A stretch of DNA of 64,000 bases from an uncultured Acetatifactor sp. (GCA_934402375.1 CAKRUB010000004.1:58405-122404), one strand, 5' to 3'. Shown: positions 53,444-62,553, counted from the stretch's first letter. The notes: generated by a model not told the origin, from the letters alone. Numbers and translations are program-made.

Positions 53444-55123
53444 ATGCAGTTAAACGGTTCCGAAATAGTTGTGGAATGCCTGAAGGAGCAGGGTGTGGAT
53501 ACGGTCTTCGGCTATCCCGGCGGCACAATCCTGAACATATATGACGCGCTCTATAAGCACAGCAGTGAGATCAGACATATACTGACATCCCACGAGCAGG
53601 GCGCTGCGCACGCGGCGGACGGCTATGCGAGGGCGACGGGAAAGGTCGGTGTCTGCATGGCGACCAGCGGCCCCGGCGCGACAAATCTGGTGACAGGAAT
53701 TGCGACAGCCTACATGGACTCCGTGCCGATCGTGGCGATCACGGCGAACGTGACGCTCCCGATGCTCGGAAAGGACACCTTCCAGGAGGTTGACATCGCC
53801 GGGGTGACAATGCCGATCACAAAGCACGGCTATATCGTGAAGAACATAGAGGATCTTGCGCCCACGCTGCGAAAGGCGTTCGAAATCGCAAAGAGCGGAA
53901 GACCGGGGCCGGTTCTGGTAGATATTACAAAGGATGTGACGGCGGCGGTCTGCGAATACACACCGGTAAAGCCTGAGCCGAAGCCGAAAAAGATCACATG
54001 GACGGATGCGGAGCTGGATGAACTCGCAGAGTACATAAGGGCGGCGAAGAAGCCGTTCATCTACCTCGGCGGAGGGGCTGTGATCTCGGGAGCCTGCGAG
54101 GAGGTTGCGGAGTTTGCCGAGCTCATCGACGCACCGGTCTGCGATACGCTGATGGGAAAGGGCGCGTTCGACGGACACAGCCCGCGCTATACCGGAATGA
54201 TCGGTATGCACGGCACGAAGACATCCAACCTCGGCGTGAGCGAATGTGACCTGCTGATTGCGCTGGGGGCGAGATTCTCCGACCGCGTAATAGGCAATCC
54301 GCATAAATTTGCCGAGAACGCCAAGATCATCCAGATTGATATTGACGCGGCGGAGATTAATAAGAATATCCGCGTCAATGTCGGAGTTGTCGGCGATCTG
54401 AAGCTTGTGCTGCAGCAGCTCAACAAAAAGCTAAACAAGCAGGATCACGCAGACTGGATGCAGATGATAGGCGAGCTGAAAGAAAAATATCCGCTGAAAT
54501 ATGATGACAGTCAGCTTTCCTGCCCATATATTATAGAGATGATCGACAAGGTGACCGGAGGAGACGCACTGATTACGACGGATGTCGGACAGCATCAGAT
54601 GTGGACGGCGCAGTATTTCCATTATACGAAGCCCCGCACCTTCCTTTCCTCGGGCGGACTCGGAACCATGGGCTACGGACTGGGTGCCTGTATCGGCGCA
54701 CAGGTCGGGCAGCCCGATAAGATCTGCTTTAACATCTCGGGAGACGGCTGCTTCCGGATGAACATGAACGAATTGGCGACCGCGAGCCGTTATAATATCC
54801 CGATCATCGATGTTGTGATCAACAACCATGTGCTCGGTATGGTGAGACAGTGGCAGACACTGTTCTACGGCAAGAGATATTCCCAGACCGTGCTGAATGA
54901 CAAGGTCGATTTCAGTAAGGTAGCGGAGGCTCTCGGCTGTGCGGCGATCCGGGTGACAAAGAAGGAAGAGGTACAGCCTGCGCTGGAGAAGGCGATCGCT
55001 ATGAAATGCCCTGTCGTGATTGAGTGCATGATACCGGAGGACGACAAGGTATTTCCGATGGTTCCGGCAGGTGCGCCGATCGCGGAGGTCTTTGACGGCG
55101 ACGACTTTGCAAAGAAATCATGA
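53444..55123 (+). CDS. ilvB: Acetolactate synthase large subunit
   Basis: TPP-dependent first common step of branched-chain amino acid synthesis. The 559-residue enzyme has VFGYPGGTILNIYDAL, the catalytic Glu in HEQGAAHAADGYARATG, GAARFSDRVIG-like GARFSDRV, QHQMWTAQY and the TPP/Mg motif GDGCFRMNMNELATASRYNIPIIDVVINN. Full length. TGGAGG precedes the ATG at 53444; the frame to 53405 is leader. No small subunit (ilvN) gene follows; instead an L,D-transpeptidase gene overlaps its stop by four bases. Confidence 0.96.
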   Translation: MQLNGSEIVVECLKEQGVDTVFGYPGGTILNIYDALYKHSSEIRHILTSHEQGAAHAADGYARATGKVGVCMATSGPGATNLVTGIATAYMDSVPIVAITANVTLPMLGKDTFQEVDIAGVTMPITKHGYIVKNIEDLAPTLRKAFEIAKSGRPGPVLVDITKDVTAAVCEYTPVKPEPKPKKITWTDAELDELAEYIRAAKKPFIYLGGGAVISGACEEVAEFAELIDAPVCDTLMGKGAFDGHSPRYTGMIGMHGTKTSNLGVSECDLLIALGARFSDRVIGNPHKFAENAKIIQIDIDAAEINKNIRVNVGVVGDLKLVLQQLNKKLNKQDHADWMQMIGELKEKYPLKYDDSQLSCPYIIEMIDKVTGGDALITTDVGQHQMWTAQYFHYTKPRTFLSSGGLGTMGYGLGACIGAQVGQPDKICFNISGDGCFRMNMNELATASRYNIPIIDVVINNHVLGMVRQWQTLFYGKRYSQTVLNDKVDFSKVAEALGCAAIRVTKKEEVQPALEKAIAMKCPVVIECMIPEDDKVFPMVPAGAPIAEVFDGDDFAKKS

Positions 55124-56526
55124 AAAAACTGATTCGCATTCTGATACTGATACCGCTGTGCGGACTGCTGGTTTTACTCGGCGGATTTCTGGCACTGGGG
55201 CTGTATTACAGGAATAATTTTCCGGTGAACACTTGGATTAACGGGGTTTACTGTACCGGAAAGACAATAGAACAGGTGAACGAGGAACTGGCTGCCGGCA
55301 CGGAGCTGTCGGAGGCCATTCTGCTGGATGAGCAGGGGAAGGAGTGGCGGCTGCGGGCGGAGGACATCGGGCTGCTGCCTGACTATACCTCCGCTTTGAA
55401 GGCTTACCTGTGGGCGCATTCCTCCGTGCTCTGGATGAACAATATGCAGGAACCGGTCAGGGAGACAATCGCCGATGCGGAGCTTCGGTGGAGCGATAAC
55501 CTGCTGAGAGAAGCGGTGGACGAGATGGAGCTTGCAAAGCAGGCGGCGGATGAGAAGGAAATCGGCTGTCGCGTGGTTTTCGGCGAAGACGGCTATTACC
55601 TTGAGGATCACAATCAGTCCAGACTCAACATGCAAAAGCTGATCGATTATGTGCAGAGCTGTCTCTCGGACGGTGTGACCTATATCGATCTGGTGAAGGG
55701 CGGCTGCTATGAGGTGCGGGAGGACAGTGCCGAGGACATCTCGCAGAGGGCAATCTGGAGCAGGCTGCAGGATTTCTTCGCGAATAGCATAACCTATGAC
55801 ATGGGCGCGGAACAGATTCCACTGACACCCGGTATCTTAAGCTCGTTCCTCGCGGCGGATGAGGCACATGAGCTCCGGCTTGATGACAGTGGAGAGCCGG
55901 TGGTGGACGAGAGCCGCGTCGCGGAATGGGTGAGGGAGCTTGCGGAGCGGTACGATACCTGTGATACGGAGCGCGAGTTTCCGGCTACCAGAGGGGATGT
56001 GATCAGCGTAAAGTACGTCACCTATGGAACCAGACTGGACACGGACGCGGAGACGGCATATCTCATGGAAACGTTGCAGCAGGAGAGGACGGAGCCGGTG
56101 AGCCATGTGCCCGCCTATCTGCAGGAGGGCTTTGTGCGAGGTCTTGACGACATCGGGAACACCTATATTGAAATAGATATGACTGAGCAGCATATGTATT
56201 ATTATGAGAATGGCGAGCTGAAGCTCGACACGGATGTTGTGACCGGAAATACCGGCAGAAGGATGGGAACCCCGGAGGGAATCAACTTCGTGTACAACAA
56301 GCAGAGGAACCGTGTGCTGCGCGGCGCGGACTATGCAACTCCCGTGAAATACTGGATGCCGGTCAAGGGAGGCGTCGGAATCCACGACGCGGACTGGCGG
56401 AAAAAGTTTGGCGGGGAGATTTACAAGAAAAACGGTTCCCACGGCTGTATCAATACACCGCCCGAAATCATGGCGGAATTGTATGATATGGTGGAGGTTG
56501 GAACGCCCGTTGTGATGTTCTATTGA
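55120..56526 (+). CDS. L,D-transpeptidase (YkuD) with peptidoglycan-binding domain
   Basis: A 468-residue membrane-anchored wall enzyme: N-terminal helix (residues 4-28), a PG-binding-type region (VNTWINGVYCTGKTIEQVNEEL and later repeats, residues 36-330), and a C-terminal YkuD domain (about 345-468) beginning YIEIDMTEQHMYYYENGELKLDTDVVTGN with the catalytic motif SHGCINTPP (His, Gly, Cys). Forms 3-3 cross-links or attaches proteins to the wall. The start ATGA overlaps the ilvB stop, an odd pairing of wall and amino-acid genes. Confidence 0.93.
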   Translation: MKKLIRILILIPLCGLLVLLGGFLALGLYYRNNFPVNTWINGVYCTGKTIEQVNEELAAGTELSEAILLDEQGKEWRLRAEDIGLLPDYTSALKAYLWAHSSVLWMNNMQEPVRETIADAELRWSDNLLREAVDEMELAKQAADEKEIGCRVVFGEDGYYLEDHNQSRLNMQKLIDYVQSCLSDGVTYIDLVKGGCYEVREDSAEDISQRAIWSRLQDFFANSITYDMGAEQIPLTPGILSSFLAADEAHELRLDDSGEPVVDESRVAEWVRELAERYDTCDTEREFPATRGDVISVKYVTYGTRLDTDAETAYLMETLQQERTEPVSHVPAYLQEGFVRGLDDIGNTYIEIDMTEQHMYYYENGELKLDTDVVTGNTGRRMGTPEGINFVYNKQRNRVLRGADYATPVKYWMPVKGGVGIHDADWRKKFGGEIYKKNGSHGCINTPPEIMAELYDMVEVGTPVVMFY

Positions 56527-56558
56527 TGGTTTATCAATGTAAAAAGTTAATTATTTAC

Positions 56559-56587
56559 TTGACTAAAGCAAAAAGAAAGATTATTCT
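56559..56587 (+). promoter_or_regulatory. Promoter for serC-serA
   Basis: TTGACT at 56559-56564, 17-base spacer, TATTCT at 56582-56587, about 35 bases before the ATG. Confidence 0.65.
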
Positions 56588-56622
56588 AAGACTACATATA
56601 CAAATTTGAGGAGGAATGTGAA

Positions 56623-57708
56623 ATGTCCAGAGTGTACAATTTTTCTGCGGGGCCAGCAGTGCTGCCGGAGGAAGTTCTGCGCGAAGCTGCTGATGAGATG
56701 CTTGATTATAAGGGGACAGGAATGTCCGTTATGGAGATGAGTCACCGATCTAAAGCTTACGATACAATCATCAAGGAAGCGGAAGCGGATCTGAGAGAAC
56801 TCATGAACATTCCGGACAATTATAAGGTGCTCTTTTTACAGGGTGGCGCCAGCCAGCAGTTTGCCATGATTCCCATGAACCTGATGAAGAATAAGGTTGC
56901 TGACTATATTGTTACGGGTCAGTGGGCGAAGAAGGCATATCAGGAGGCTTCCATTTACGGTAAGGCAAATAAGATCGCTTCTTCGGAGGATAAGACCTTT
57001 TCTTATATCCCCGACTGCTCGGATCTGCCGATCAGTGAGGATGCGGATTATGTTTATATCTGTGAGAACAACACCATCTACGGAACGAAGTTCAAGACTC
57101 TGCCCAACACAAAGGGTAAGCCGCTTGTTGCAGACGTTTCCAGCTGCTTTTTGTCTGAGCCGGTAGATGTCACGAAGTACGGCGTGATTTACGGCGGCGT
57201 TCAGAAAAACATTGGACCTGCAGGTGTCGTTATCGTGATCATCCGTGAGGATCTGATCACCGAGGATGTGCTTCCGGGTACACCCACCATGCTCAGATAT
57301 AAGATTCATGCGGACAACAATTCCCTGTACAACACGCCGCCCGCATACGGCATCTATATCTGCGGCAAGGTGTTCAAGTGGCTGAAGAAGATGGGCGGTC
57401 TGGAGGTTATGAAGGAGCGCAACGAGAAGAAGGCGAAGGTTCTCTACGACTTCCTCGATGAGAGCAAGCTGTTCCACGGCACTGTGCGCAAGGAGGATCG
57501 TTCCCTGATGAACGTGCCCTTTGTGACAGGAGACGAGGAGCTGGACGCAAAGTTCGTCAAGGAAGCTACGGCGGCAGGCTTCGTAAACCTCAAGGGACAC
57601 AGAACCGTCGGCGGTATGCGCGCGAGCATCTACAACGCAATGCCGATCGAGGGCGTGGAGAAGCTGGTTGCATTTATGAGAGAGTTTGAAAAGCAGAATG
57701 CAAAGTAA
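56623..57708 (+). CDS. serC: Phosphoserine aminotransferase
   Basis: PLP enzyme converting 3-phosphohydroxypyruvate to phosphoserine. The 361-residue protein has VYNFSAGPAVLPEEVL, GMSVMEMSHRSK, FLQGGASQQFAMIPMNL, the PLP-lysine segment YGVIYGGVQKNIGPAGVVIVIIRED and the C-terminal GHRTVGGMRASIYNAMPIEGV. Complete. GAGGAGG precedes the ATG. serA follows after 10 bases; 3-phosphoserine phosphatase is not in the window. Confidence 0.97.
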   Translation: MSRVYNFSAGPAVLPEEVLREAADEMLDYKGTGMSVMEMSHRSKAYDTIIKEAEADLRELMNIPDNYKVLFLQGGASQQFAMIPMNLMKNKVADYIVTGQWAKKAYQEASIYGKANKIASSEDKTFSYIPDCSDLPISEDADYVYICENNTIYGTKFKTLPNTKGKPLVADVSSCFLSEPVDVTKYGVIYGGVQKNIGPAGVVIVIIREDLITEDVLPGTPTMLRYKIHADNNSLYNTPPAYGIYICGKVFKWLKKMGGLEVMKERNEKKAKVLYDFLDESKLFHGTVRKEDRSLMNVPFVTGDEELDAKFVKEATAAGFVNLKGHRTVGGMRASIYNAMPIEGVEKLVAFMREFEKQNAK

Positions 57709-57718
57709 AGGAGAGCCT

Positions 57719-58882
57719 ATGTTTAAAATAAATTGCCTGAATCCCATCGCTGATGTGGGATTGAAGAATTTCAGCGACCAGTACCAGATCACCGCAGACA
57801 TCAAGGAAGCGGACGGTGTTCTGGTGAGAAGTGCATCCATGCACGAGATGGAGATACCGGAGGGACTGCTTGCCGTGGCGAGAGCCGGAGCGGGCGTGAA
57901 CAATATTCCTCTGGATAAATGTGCCGAGAAGGGTGTGGTTGTCTTTAACACGCCTGGAGCAAACGCAAACGGCGTGAAGGAGCTTGTCCTTGCGGGTATG
58001 CTTCTGGCGGCGAGAGACGTTGTCGGCGGCATCGAGTGGGTCAGGGCTTCGGCGGACAACGCAGACATTGCGAAGGCGGCGGAGAAGGAGAAGAAGAATT
58101 TTGCCGGAACAGAGATCATGGGCAAGAAGCTCGGTGTCATCGGACTCGGAGCGATCGGCGTGAGGGTAGCGAACGCGGCTGTCGCGCTCGGCATGGAGGT
58201 TTATGGCTACGATCCCTATCTGTCGGTCAATGCGGCGTGGAACCTGAGCCGTTCCGTAAAGCATGTGCTGAATGTGGATGACATTTACGCAGAATGTGAT
58301 TATATTACGATCCATGTTCCCCTTATGGATTCCACAAAGGGCATGATCAATGCCGTGTCCATTGCAAAGATGAAGGAGGGCGTTATCCTGCTGAATTTTG
58401 CGAGAGACCTGCTTGCAAACGAGAAGGATGTGCTGGAGGGATTGGCAAGCGGTAAGATTGCCCGCTATGTTTCGGATTTCCCGAACCCCACCACGGCGGG
58501 ACAGAAGGGCTGTATCGTCATTCCCCATCTGGGAGCGAGCACAGAGGAGTCCGAGGACAACTGCGCAGTCATGGCGGTTGCCGAGATGATGGATTATCTG
58601 GAGAACGGAAATATCCGCAACAGTGTGAACTATCCTGCATGTGATATGGGCGTGTGCACAAAGGCTGGAAGAGTTGCCATTTTCCACAAGAATATTGCCA
58701 ATATGATCACACAGTTTACGGCGGAATTCGGTGCGAAGGGCATCAACATCAGTGAGCTGACGAACAAGTCGAGAGGCGATGTCGCTTACACAATGATCGA
58801 TGTGGAAAGCACACCGACCGGAGAAATCATAGAAGCGCTGGAGAAGATTGACGGCGTGTTCAGAGTCAGAATTGTAAAGTAA
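57719..58882 (+). CDS. serA: D-3-phosphoglycerate dehydrogenase with ACT domain
   Basis: First step of serine synthesis, NAD-dependent. The 387-residue protein has the substrate-domain VARAGAGVNNIPLDKCAEKGVVVFNTPGANANGVKELVL, the Rossmann motif GLGAIGVRVA, catalytic Arg in NFARDLLAN, the YVSDFPNP segment and His in IPHLGAST, then a C-terminal ACT domain (about 318-387; FTAEFGAKGINISELTNKSRGDVAYTMIDV) as likely allosteric serine sensor. This is the short type (no ASB domain). AAGGAG is eight bases before the ATG at 57719. Confidence 0.95.
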   Translation: MFKINCLNPIADVGLKNFSDQYQITADIKEADGVLVRSASMHEMEIPEGLLAVARAGAGVNNIPLDKCAEKGVVVFNTPGANANGVKELVLAGMLLAARDVVGGIEWVRASADNADIAKAAEKEKKNFAGTEIMGKKLGVIGLGAIGVRVANAAVALGMEVYGYDPYLSVNAAWNLSRSVKHVLNVDDIYAECDYITIHVPLMDSTKGMINAVSIAKMKEGVILLNFARDLLANEKDVLEGLASGKIARYVSDFPNPTTAGQKGCIVIPHLGASTEESEDNCAVMAVAEMMDYLENGNIRNSVNYPACDMGVCTKAGRVAIFHKNIANMITQFTAEFGAKGINISELTNKSRGDVAYTMIDVESTPTGEIIEALEKIDGVFRVRIVK

Positions 58883-58912
58883 AAAAGGTGCGTTATACAA
58901 CGCGCACTTGAG

Positions 58913-58944
58913 AAAAGCGTTGCCGCTGCGGCAACGCTTTTTTT
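58913..58944. terminator. Strong terminator after serA, shared with the convergent small gene
   Basis: AAAAGCGTTGCC, GCTGC loop, GGCAACGCTTTT, then TTTT. A second small hairpin GTGCGTT/AACGCGCAC lies just before. The minus-strand gene ends at 58943, so the palindrome serves both strands. Confidence 0.9.
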
Positions 58945-59227
58945 AACGGAACAGGAGCGGCATACTGCCGTCGAAGCCGTCGTTTAAATCCTGCAGACTG
59001 TCCTCGAGCTTCTTCTGCGACGTGAAGGAGGCCTCGCTCTGCAAATCCATGTAGAGAATGAAGATGTCCTCTAGGGGAACATTCCGCTCGGCGGCGATCT
59101 CCTCCATAATGGGCTTCAGCTTTTCAAGCTGCATGGAAACGGGAGTCTTCTGGGGATCGATCTCGCCGAGCACATCCTCGGCATAGGCGTTGATCCTTGC
59201 CAGAAACTTTTTGTTTTCATCGGTCAT
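58943..59227 (-). CDS. Small alpha-helical protein of unknown function
   Basis: A 94-residue acidic, predominantly helical protein (MTDENKKFLARINAYAEDVLGEIDPQKTPVSMQLEKLKPIMEEIAAERN in part, then EDIFILYMDLQSEASFTSQKKLEDSL). I recognise no family. AAAGGA lies about 11 bases before the ATG at 59227; the in-frame ATGs at 59236 and 59251 are too close to or upstream of that SD. It stands alone between two convergent/divergent plus-strand units. Confidence 0.65.
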   Translation of the reverse strand: MTDENKKFLARINAYAEDVLGEIDPQKTPVSMQLEKLKPIMEEIAAERNVPLEDIFILYMDLQSEASFTSQKKLEDSLQDLNDGFDGSMPLLFR

Positions 59228-59360
59228 AATTTTCATATCCTTTCTGTTCACAGATCATTCATTTCATGATAGAATAAAAACGGTAGGAAGCATCCGACAC
59301 TATTATTTTTGCCGGAACGGTTCTATTGTATCACTGTAAGGACGAGATGTATAGAGTATA

Positions 59361-59394
59361 TGCGCAAAGAACGTGCGCAGATATGGAGATAACA
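59361..59394 (+). promoter_or_regulatory. Hairpin-SD leader before the GlgB-like gene
   Basis: TGCGCAAAGAACGTGCGCA (59361-59379), identical to the proB copy, then GATATGGAGATAACA and the ATG at 59395. Confidence 0.75.
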
Positions 59395-61629
59395 ATGAAT
59401 AAGAGGTTATACGGTCTGATGAACTGGCCGAAAATCGAAGAGATTATCTATTCTGAGTGTGATGATCCGCACGCATTGCTGGGACCGCATGATGCCGGAA
59501 GCCAGACGCTGGTACAGGCATTTTTCCCGGCGGCGAAAAAGGTTGCGATTGTGCTGAATGACACGGGGGAGACCTTTCAGATGGAGATGGCGGATACGGA
59601 TGGGTATTTTGCGGCATTTCTGCCGATGCCGGAGAGAGAGGTGCCCAGCTACCACTATGTTGTAAAGGAAGCGGACGGGAAGGTTTCCAGACATGGCGAA
59701 GCATACCGCTTTGCACCGCTGATTTCAAAGAAGGATACGGAATTATTTAAAAACGGGATTCATTATACTGTATATGAGAAGCTCGGTGCACATCCCATGG
59801 CTCTGGACGGCGCGAGCGGAGCCTATTTCGCCGTATGGGCGCCGAATGCGCTGCGAGTCAGCGTGGTAGGCGATTTTAACTGCTGGGACGGCAGAGTACA
59901 TCAGATGCGGAGGCTCTGGGACTCCGGTATCTTTGAAATCTTTGTTCCCGGCGCTGAGATCGGACAGAATTATAAATTTGAGATAAAGCTGAAGAACGGT
60001 CTGACCTATCTCAAGGCAGACCCGTACTGTAATGCCGCGCAGCTCAGACCTGACACGGCGTCTGTCATCACAGATCTGTATGAATTTCACTGGGAGGACG
60101 AGGAGTTCCTGAACCGGCGTGCAGGGATGCAGCTGGGAAATGTGCCGGTCAGTGTGTATGAGTTCTATCCCGGCTCTTTTACGGCGCCGGAGGTGGGACA
60201 GCTGTATGCTGATTTCCGCAGCATTGCCGACAGGCTGATTCCGTTTGTGCGGGAGATGGGCTATTCTCATGTACAGCTTATGCCGGTGATGGAGCATCCG
60301 CTGGATGAGTCCTGGGGCTACCAGACGCTCGGCTACTATGCGCCGACGGCGCGTTACGGAACGCCGCAGGATTTCATGTATTTCGTCAATGAGCTGCATA
60401 AGGTGGGGATCGGCGTAATCCTCGACTGGATGCCCGCCGGTTTCCCGATGGATGTTCACGGACTGAATCACTTCGACGGAACCTGTCTTTACGAGGAGGA
60501 CTGTGCGGATGGGGAGCGGCGCGCACACGGTATGTCGGGCTTTAACTTCGGCAGACATGAGGTCTCGAACTATTTGCTCGCAAATGCTCTTTTCTGGGTG
60601 GAAAAGTACCATGTCGACGGCATCTGTGTCGGCGCAGTGGACGAGCTGCTCTACGGAAGGCAGAGAAGAAACATTTACGGCGACAGGGAGAATCTGGAAG
60701 CGCTGGAATTTTTGAAGCATTTAAATTCCATAATGAAAAAGAGGAATTTCGGCGTGATTATGATTTCGTCGGGGGGCAAAGCGTTCCCTGAGGTCACCGG
60801 GGCGCTGGACGCGGGCGGACTCGGGTTTGACCTGCAATGGAATGCCGGATGCGCGGAAGGCTATCTGGACTATATTCACAGAGATCCTTATTTCAGAAGC
60901 CACCATCACAGTGAGCTGACCTTCAGCACGGTCTATGCGTACAGTGAGAAATTTATGGTGGGATTTTCGCATGAGGAGCTGACACACGGGAAGGGCTCCC
61001 TGCTGGAGCAGATGCCGGGAGAACAGCCGCAGAAATTTGCAAATCTGCGCCTGACCTACGGCTACCTGATGACACATCCCGGCAAGAAGCTGCTGTTTAT
61101 GGGACAGGATGTGGCGGAGGCGGATGAGTGGAATGAGCGCAGACCGGTCGAATGGAATCTGATGGCGTTTGCCGAGAACGAGGGAATCTCAAGGCTGATC
61201 TGTGATCTGAACCGGATTTACCGCGAGCAGCCCGAACTGTATGCCGCGGACGACGTACCGGAAAAATTTGAGTGGATCAACAGCATCGCATCGGACACCT
61301 GCTGCCTGAGCTATGTGCGGAAGGGTGTGAAGGAGGATGATATGCTGCTGGTGGTTGCCAATTTCTCCGGCGTGCCGAGAGAGGTGGCGACGGGTGTGCC
61401 CGCAGCCGGCAAGTACAAGGAGATATTAAATACGGATGATGTGAAGTACGGCGGAAGCGGTGTCGTCAACAGCCGCGCGAAGCGCTCCAGAGCCGTTGAA
61501 TGCGACGAGAGGGAGAATTCCCTTGTAGTCAGGCTGGCTCCGTTGTCACTGAGTATATTGAAGTTTTTTCCGGTTGCCTTGGAGGATACTGCAAAGCAGG
61601 CGGGTGGAAAGACGAGGAAGAAAGGATGA
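59395..61629 (+). CDS. GlgB-type GH13 homologue with catalytic residues replaced
   Basis: A 744-residue relative of glycogen branching enzyme: N-terminal domain (DPHALLGPHD), CBM48-like (residues 135-230, YFAVWAPNALRVSVVGDFNCWDGR), EHPLDESWGYQTLGYYAPTARYG, NIYGDRENLEALEFLK, GGLGFDLQWNAG, KFANLRLTYGYLMTHPGKKLLFMGQ. But the active site is gone: DWVPGHFP is DWMPAGFP (His to Gly349); the region II LRVDAV is ICVGAV (Arg to Cys411, nucleophile Asp to Gly413); AEES is SSGG (458-461, catalytic Glu lost); SHDE is SHEE (Asp to Glu527). I infer a non-catalytic glucan-binding or regulatory protein. MNKRLYG at 59395 is the start (GGAG upstream). It overlaps the MscS gene by four bases. Confidence 0.88.
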   Translation: MNKRLYGLMNWPKIEEIIYSECDDPHALLGPHDAGSQTLVQAFFPAAKKVAIVLNDTGETFQMEMADTDGYFAAFLPMPEREVPSYHYVVKEADGKVSRHGEAYRFAPLISKKDTELFKNGIHYTVYEKLGAHPMALDGASGAYFAVWAPNALRVSVVGDFNCWDGRVHQMRRLWDSGIFEIFVPGAEIGQNYKFEIKLKNGLTYLKADPYCNAAQLRPDTASVITDLYEFHWEDEEFLNRRAGMQLGNVPVSVYEFYPGSFTAPEVGQLYADFRSIADRLIPFVREMGYSHVQLMPVMEHPLDESWGYQTLGYYAPTARYGTPQDFMYFVNELHKVGIGVILDWMPAGFPMDVHGLNHFDGTCLYEEDCADGERRAHGMSGFNFGRHEVSNYLLANALFWVEKYHVDGICVGAVDELLYGRQRRNIYGDRENLEALEFLKHLNSIMKKRNFGVIMISSGGKAFPEVTGALDAGGLGFDLQWNAGCAEGYLDYIHRDPYFRSHHHSELTFSTVYAYSEKFMVGFSHEELTHGKGSLLEQMPGEQPQKFANLRLTYGYLMTHPGKKLLFMGQDVAEADEWNERRPVEWNLMAFAENEGISRLICDLNRIYREQPELYAADDVPEKFEWINSIASDTCCLSYVRKGVKEDDMLLVVANFSGVPREVATGVPAAGKYKEILNTDDVKYGGSGVVNSRAKRSRAVECDERENSLVVRLAPLSLSILKFFPVALEDTAKQAGGKTRKKG

Positions 61630-62513
61630 ACAGAGAGGTTCTGCTGACGGCTGCGGGTGATCCCGTGGAGGAGATTGTCGAGGAGATTACAAAGCCGGGT
61701 GTGTTAAAGAGCTTTTTCATGCAGCTGCCGGAGAAGGCGCTGCACCTCGGCGTGAGAGTGCTGCTTGCTGTGCTCTGCTTTATCATCGGTGTGCAGCTGA
61801 TTAAGCTGATTCGTAAGATTGTCAGGAAGTCCATGCAGCGTGTCGGCGCGGAGACGGGAGTCATGCAGTTCGTGGACTCCTTTATCAAGGCGGCGCTGTA
61901 TATCCTGCTTGCGCTGATGATCGCGTCCTCTGTGGGTGTGGATGCGGCGAGCATTGTGGCAGTGCTCGGCTCCGCGGGTGTGGCGATCGGTCTCGCCGTG
62001 CAGGGCAGTCTGTCGAATCTGGCGGGAGGGGTTCTGATTCTCCTGCTGAAGCCGTTTAAGGTCGGAGATTATATTCAGGAGAGTACGACCGGAAAAGAGG
62101 GTACGGTCACGGAAATTCAGATTTTCTATACACAGCTTCTGACGCCGGACAACCGGACGATCATTCTGCCGAACGGTAGCCTTGCCAACAGCAGCATTGT
62201 CAATTATACCGCGCAGAAGAACAGGCGGATGGATATTATCATCGGCATTTCCTATCAGGCGGATATAAAGCGTGCGAAGGAGGTGCTGGAAAAGGTACTG
62301 CAGGAGGACGAGGATGTCCTGAAAGACAAGGACAGGCTGGTCTTTGTGGATGAGCTTGCGGCATCCAGTGTGAATTTAGTGGTGCGCTGCTGGTTCGCGC
62401 AGGACAAATTCTGGACCGGAAAATGGAGAATCACGGAAAACTGTAAGCTCGCGTTAGATAAGGCGGGCATCGAGATTCCGTTCAATCAGCTGGATGTACA
62501 TCTGGACCGTTAG
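61626..62513 (+). CDS. MscS family mechanosensitive ion channel
   Basis: A 295-residue small-conductance channel: three N-terminal helices (about residues 35-60, 80-105, 110-130), the pore helix GSAGVAIGLAVQGSLSNLAGGVLILLLKPFKVGDYI with the Gly/Ala packing pattern, and the cytosolic beta domain with VTEIQIFYTQLLTPDNRTIILPNGSLANSSIVNYT. Releases solutes on hypo-osmotic shock. ATGA overlaps the GlgB-like stop, so the two are co-translated; GAGGAAGAAAGG is upstream. Confidence 0.95.
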   Translation: MNREVLLTAAGDPVEEIVEEITKPGVLKSFFMQLPEKALHLGVRVLLAVLCFIIGVQLIKLIRKIVRKSMQRVGAETGVMQFVDSFIKAALYILLALMIASSVGVDAASIVAVLGSAGVAIGLAVQGSLSNLAGGVLILLLKPFKVGDYIQESTTGKEGTVTEIQIFYTQLLTPDNRTIILPNGSLANSSIVNYTAQKNRRMDIIIGISYQADIKRAKEVLEKVLQEDEDVLKDKDRLVFVDELAASSVNLVVRCWFAQDKFWTGKWRITENCKLALDKAGIEIPFNQLDVHLDR

Positions 62514-62537
62514 CGCCGTCTTACGACGGCGTTTTTT
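62514..62537 (+). terminator. Terminator directly after mscS
   Basis: CGCCGTC, TTAC loop, GACGGCG, TTTTTT; the stem begins at the base after the stop codon. Confidence 0.9.
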
Positions 62538-62553
62538 TATTGCCTTTTTCCTA

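Noticed and set aside
56836..58900. Two long minus-strand frames (452 and 408 codons) across serC and serA
   Set aside because: Both are complements of conserved genes; no SD or domain supports them.
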